A stretch of DNA of 64,000 bases from Sphingomonas sp. (GTDB lineage: Bacteria > Pseudomonadota > Alphaproteobacteria > Sphingomonadales > Sphingomonadaceae), in assembly GCF_017304635.1 (NCBI RefSeq), contig NZ_JAFKMA010000004.1, positions 186,001-250,000 of the forward strand, in the 5' to 3' direction. The first letter of the stretch is position 1. The number at the start of each line of letters is the position of its first letter. Made by a program: the position numbers and the translations under genes. The notes beneath the pieces are model-generated. The model saw nothing but the letters and a program-made list of their open reading frames with translations, did no database searches and was not told the origin of the DNA. Shown here piece by piece: positions 63,036 to 64,000 of this stretch.

Positions 63036-64000
63036 GTGGCGGGAGACGATGACAACCTGATCGAGCGGCTGCGGAAGGCGGGGTTCAGCCGCGCCGCGAT
63101 TCGCGCGGCATGGCCGTCGTGGTGGACCGAGGAGGCCGGCGAGACCCCGTCGGGCCGCGCCGAGCTGCGGTTCGCGCTCGCGCGCCGGCTCGGCCTCGAA
63201 CCCAAGCCGCTCCTCGGCGAACGCGTCGAGTTCGTCTGGAACGACGAGGCGCGCTTCAAGCACCTGTCCACCCACGACGACGCACAGAAGGCCGCGCTGA
63301 CGTCGTTCGGGATGTCGGTCGGCCGGCTGCTGCTGCGCGCCACGCCAGCCGGGCCGACCGATCGGATCGCGGCGGAAGCGCTGCGCGACGCCATCATGGC
63401 CGGGTCGCCGTTCGTCGATCTCGGATCGCTGCTCGGCACCTGCTGGGCGCTGCGCATCCCGGTCATCCACCTGCGCGTCTTCCCGCTCGAGGCGAAGTCG
63501 ATGCACGCCATGGTCGTGGGCGTCGACGGGCGGTTCGCGATCCTGCTCGGGCGCGACGCGGCCTATCCGGCACCGGTGGCTTTCACCCTCGCGCACGAAC
63601 TGGGCCACGTCATGCTCGGCCACCTCGCCGACGCGCCGGCGCTGATCGACCTGGAGGATCCGGCCCTCGCGCGCGACGGCGACGAGCAGGAGGAGGAGGC
63701 GGACCGGTTCGCGCTGACGCTGCTCACCGGCTCGCCCGAACCCGACATCCAGACCGACATCGACCACTTCAACGCCCCGACGCTCGCCGCGGCGGTGCTG
63801 CGCGCGTCGGGCGAATACGGGGTCGAGCCCGGCACGCTGGCTCTCTGCCTCGCGCACGGCCGCGGCCTGTGGCCGGTCGCGATGTCCGCGCTCGGCTTCA
63901 TCTACGGCGAACGCAAGCCGGCCTGGCGCGAGGTGAACGGGATCGCCGACGGCGAACTCGACTGGGACGCGCTGGGCGACGAGGCCGCCCACTATCTGCG
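63036..64000 (+). CDS. ImmA/IrrE-family metallopeptidase (3' end beyond window)
   Basis: The visible 321 codons from the GTG at 63036, preceded by AGGGGGA, encode a helical N-terminus (LIERLRKAGFSRAAIRAAWP), a beta-rich middle (ALRIPVIHLRVFPLEAKSMH) and the zinc site HELGH at 187-191 in LAHELGHVMLGHL. The downstream acidic EEEADRFALTLL supplies the third ligand. ImmA/IrrE peptidases cleave repressors of mobile elements or stress regulators. The gene is cut by the window end with no stop seen. Confidence 0.85.
   Translation, partial: MAGDDDNLIERLRKAGFSRAAIRAAWPSWWTEEAGETPSGRAELRFALARRLGLEPKPLLGERVEFVWNDEARFKHLSTHDDAQKAALTSFGMSVGRLLLRATPAGPTDRIAAEALRDAIMAGSPFVDLGSLLGTCWALRIPVIHLRVFPLEAKSMHAMVVGVDGRFAILLGRDAAYPAPVAFTLAHELGHVMLGHLADAPALIDLEDPALARDGDEQEEEADRFALTLLTGSPEPDIQTDIDHFNAPTLAAAVLRASGEYGVEPGTLALCLAHGRGLWPVAMSALGFIYGERKPAWREVNGIADGELDWDALGDEAAHYL

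Noticed and set aside
40331-64000. CRISPR array or Cas-associated transposon
   Set aside because: No regularly spaced repeats and no Cas-like protein were seen. Targeting is more likely by TniQ/TnsD-type DNA binding.

Overview
The window is GC-rich, densely packed alphaproteobacterial chromosome and most resembles a member of the Sphingomonadaceae (Sphingomonas type). The evidence is the gene content: 5-aminolevulinate synthase HemA, MipZ, an MmcB-type repair protein, SDHAF4/DUF1674, a COG4223 mitofilin-like gene behind hemC-hemD, a PgmG-type phosphohexomutase, a betaine-lipid btaA-btaB pair, and alphaproteobacterial-style LexA, Pho-box and CtrA-like sites. Species cannot be named from this alone.

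Bases 1 to about 40,130 are core chromosome. In order they hold: the end of a SleB-type cell wall hydrolase; mmcB; a leftward rsmB-rpe-heparinase-purH run; a small SDHAF4 gene; a three-gene two-component signalling operon; a DEDDh exonuclease; pgmG; a membrane-anchored DnaJ protein; mipZ; panC; a Sel1 protein; topA; dprA-plsY; murI; hemA; nrdR; rpiB-glyA; btaA-btaB; trmJ; rpsD; an S9 and an M28 peptidase; agmatine deiminase; a LON-domain protein; a CnoX-like thioredoxin; tRNA-Gly(GCC); a KTSC and a DUF72 protein; hemC-hemD-COG4223; and tsaD-gpsA. Intergenic palindromes are frequent. Two stand out: an inverted 33-bp pair framing a GIY-YIG gene that has lost its start codon, and a perfect 29-bp hairpin between btaA and btaB.

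Bases about 40,140 to 64,000 are an accessory region. It opens with a Tn7-like transposition operon read leftward: a TnsA-type endonuclease, a DDE transposase of the TnsB/TniA type with intact DD(35)E, a TniB/TnsC ATPase and two different TniQ/TnsD-type target selectors. Two short genes lead the same operon. By direct comparison they look like catalytically emptied relatives of TnsA and TnsB. A third, divergently transcribed gene looks like a full-fold TnsB relative with two of three catalytic residues lost. This set of non-catalytic transposase paralogues beside an apparently intact core is the most unusual feature of the window. The rest looks like cargo: an unknown 280-aa protein, a DnaQ-like exonuclease, an Xre/MbcA-type regulator, a CueR-like regulator without copper genes, an uncharacterised membrane-protein plus 774-aa pair, an arsenic operon arsR-arsC-aqpS-arsN2-arsH that uses an aquaglyceroporin and has no efflux pump, a sigma-like gene with an apparent frameshift, a LexA box, an unknown 254-aa protein and an ImmA/IrrE metallopeptidase cut by the window end.

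I found no CRISPR array, rRNA or replication origin. The outer ends of the Tn7-like element could not be identified, and the far end probably lies beyond the window. All family assignments come from reading the sequences directly; no database search was run.
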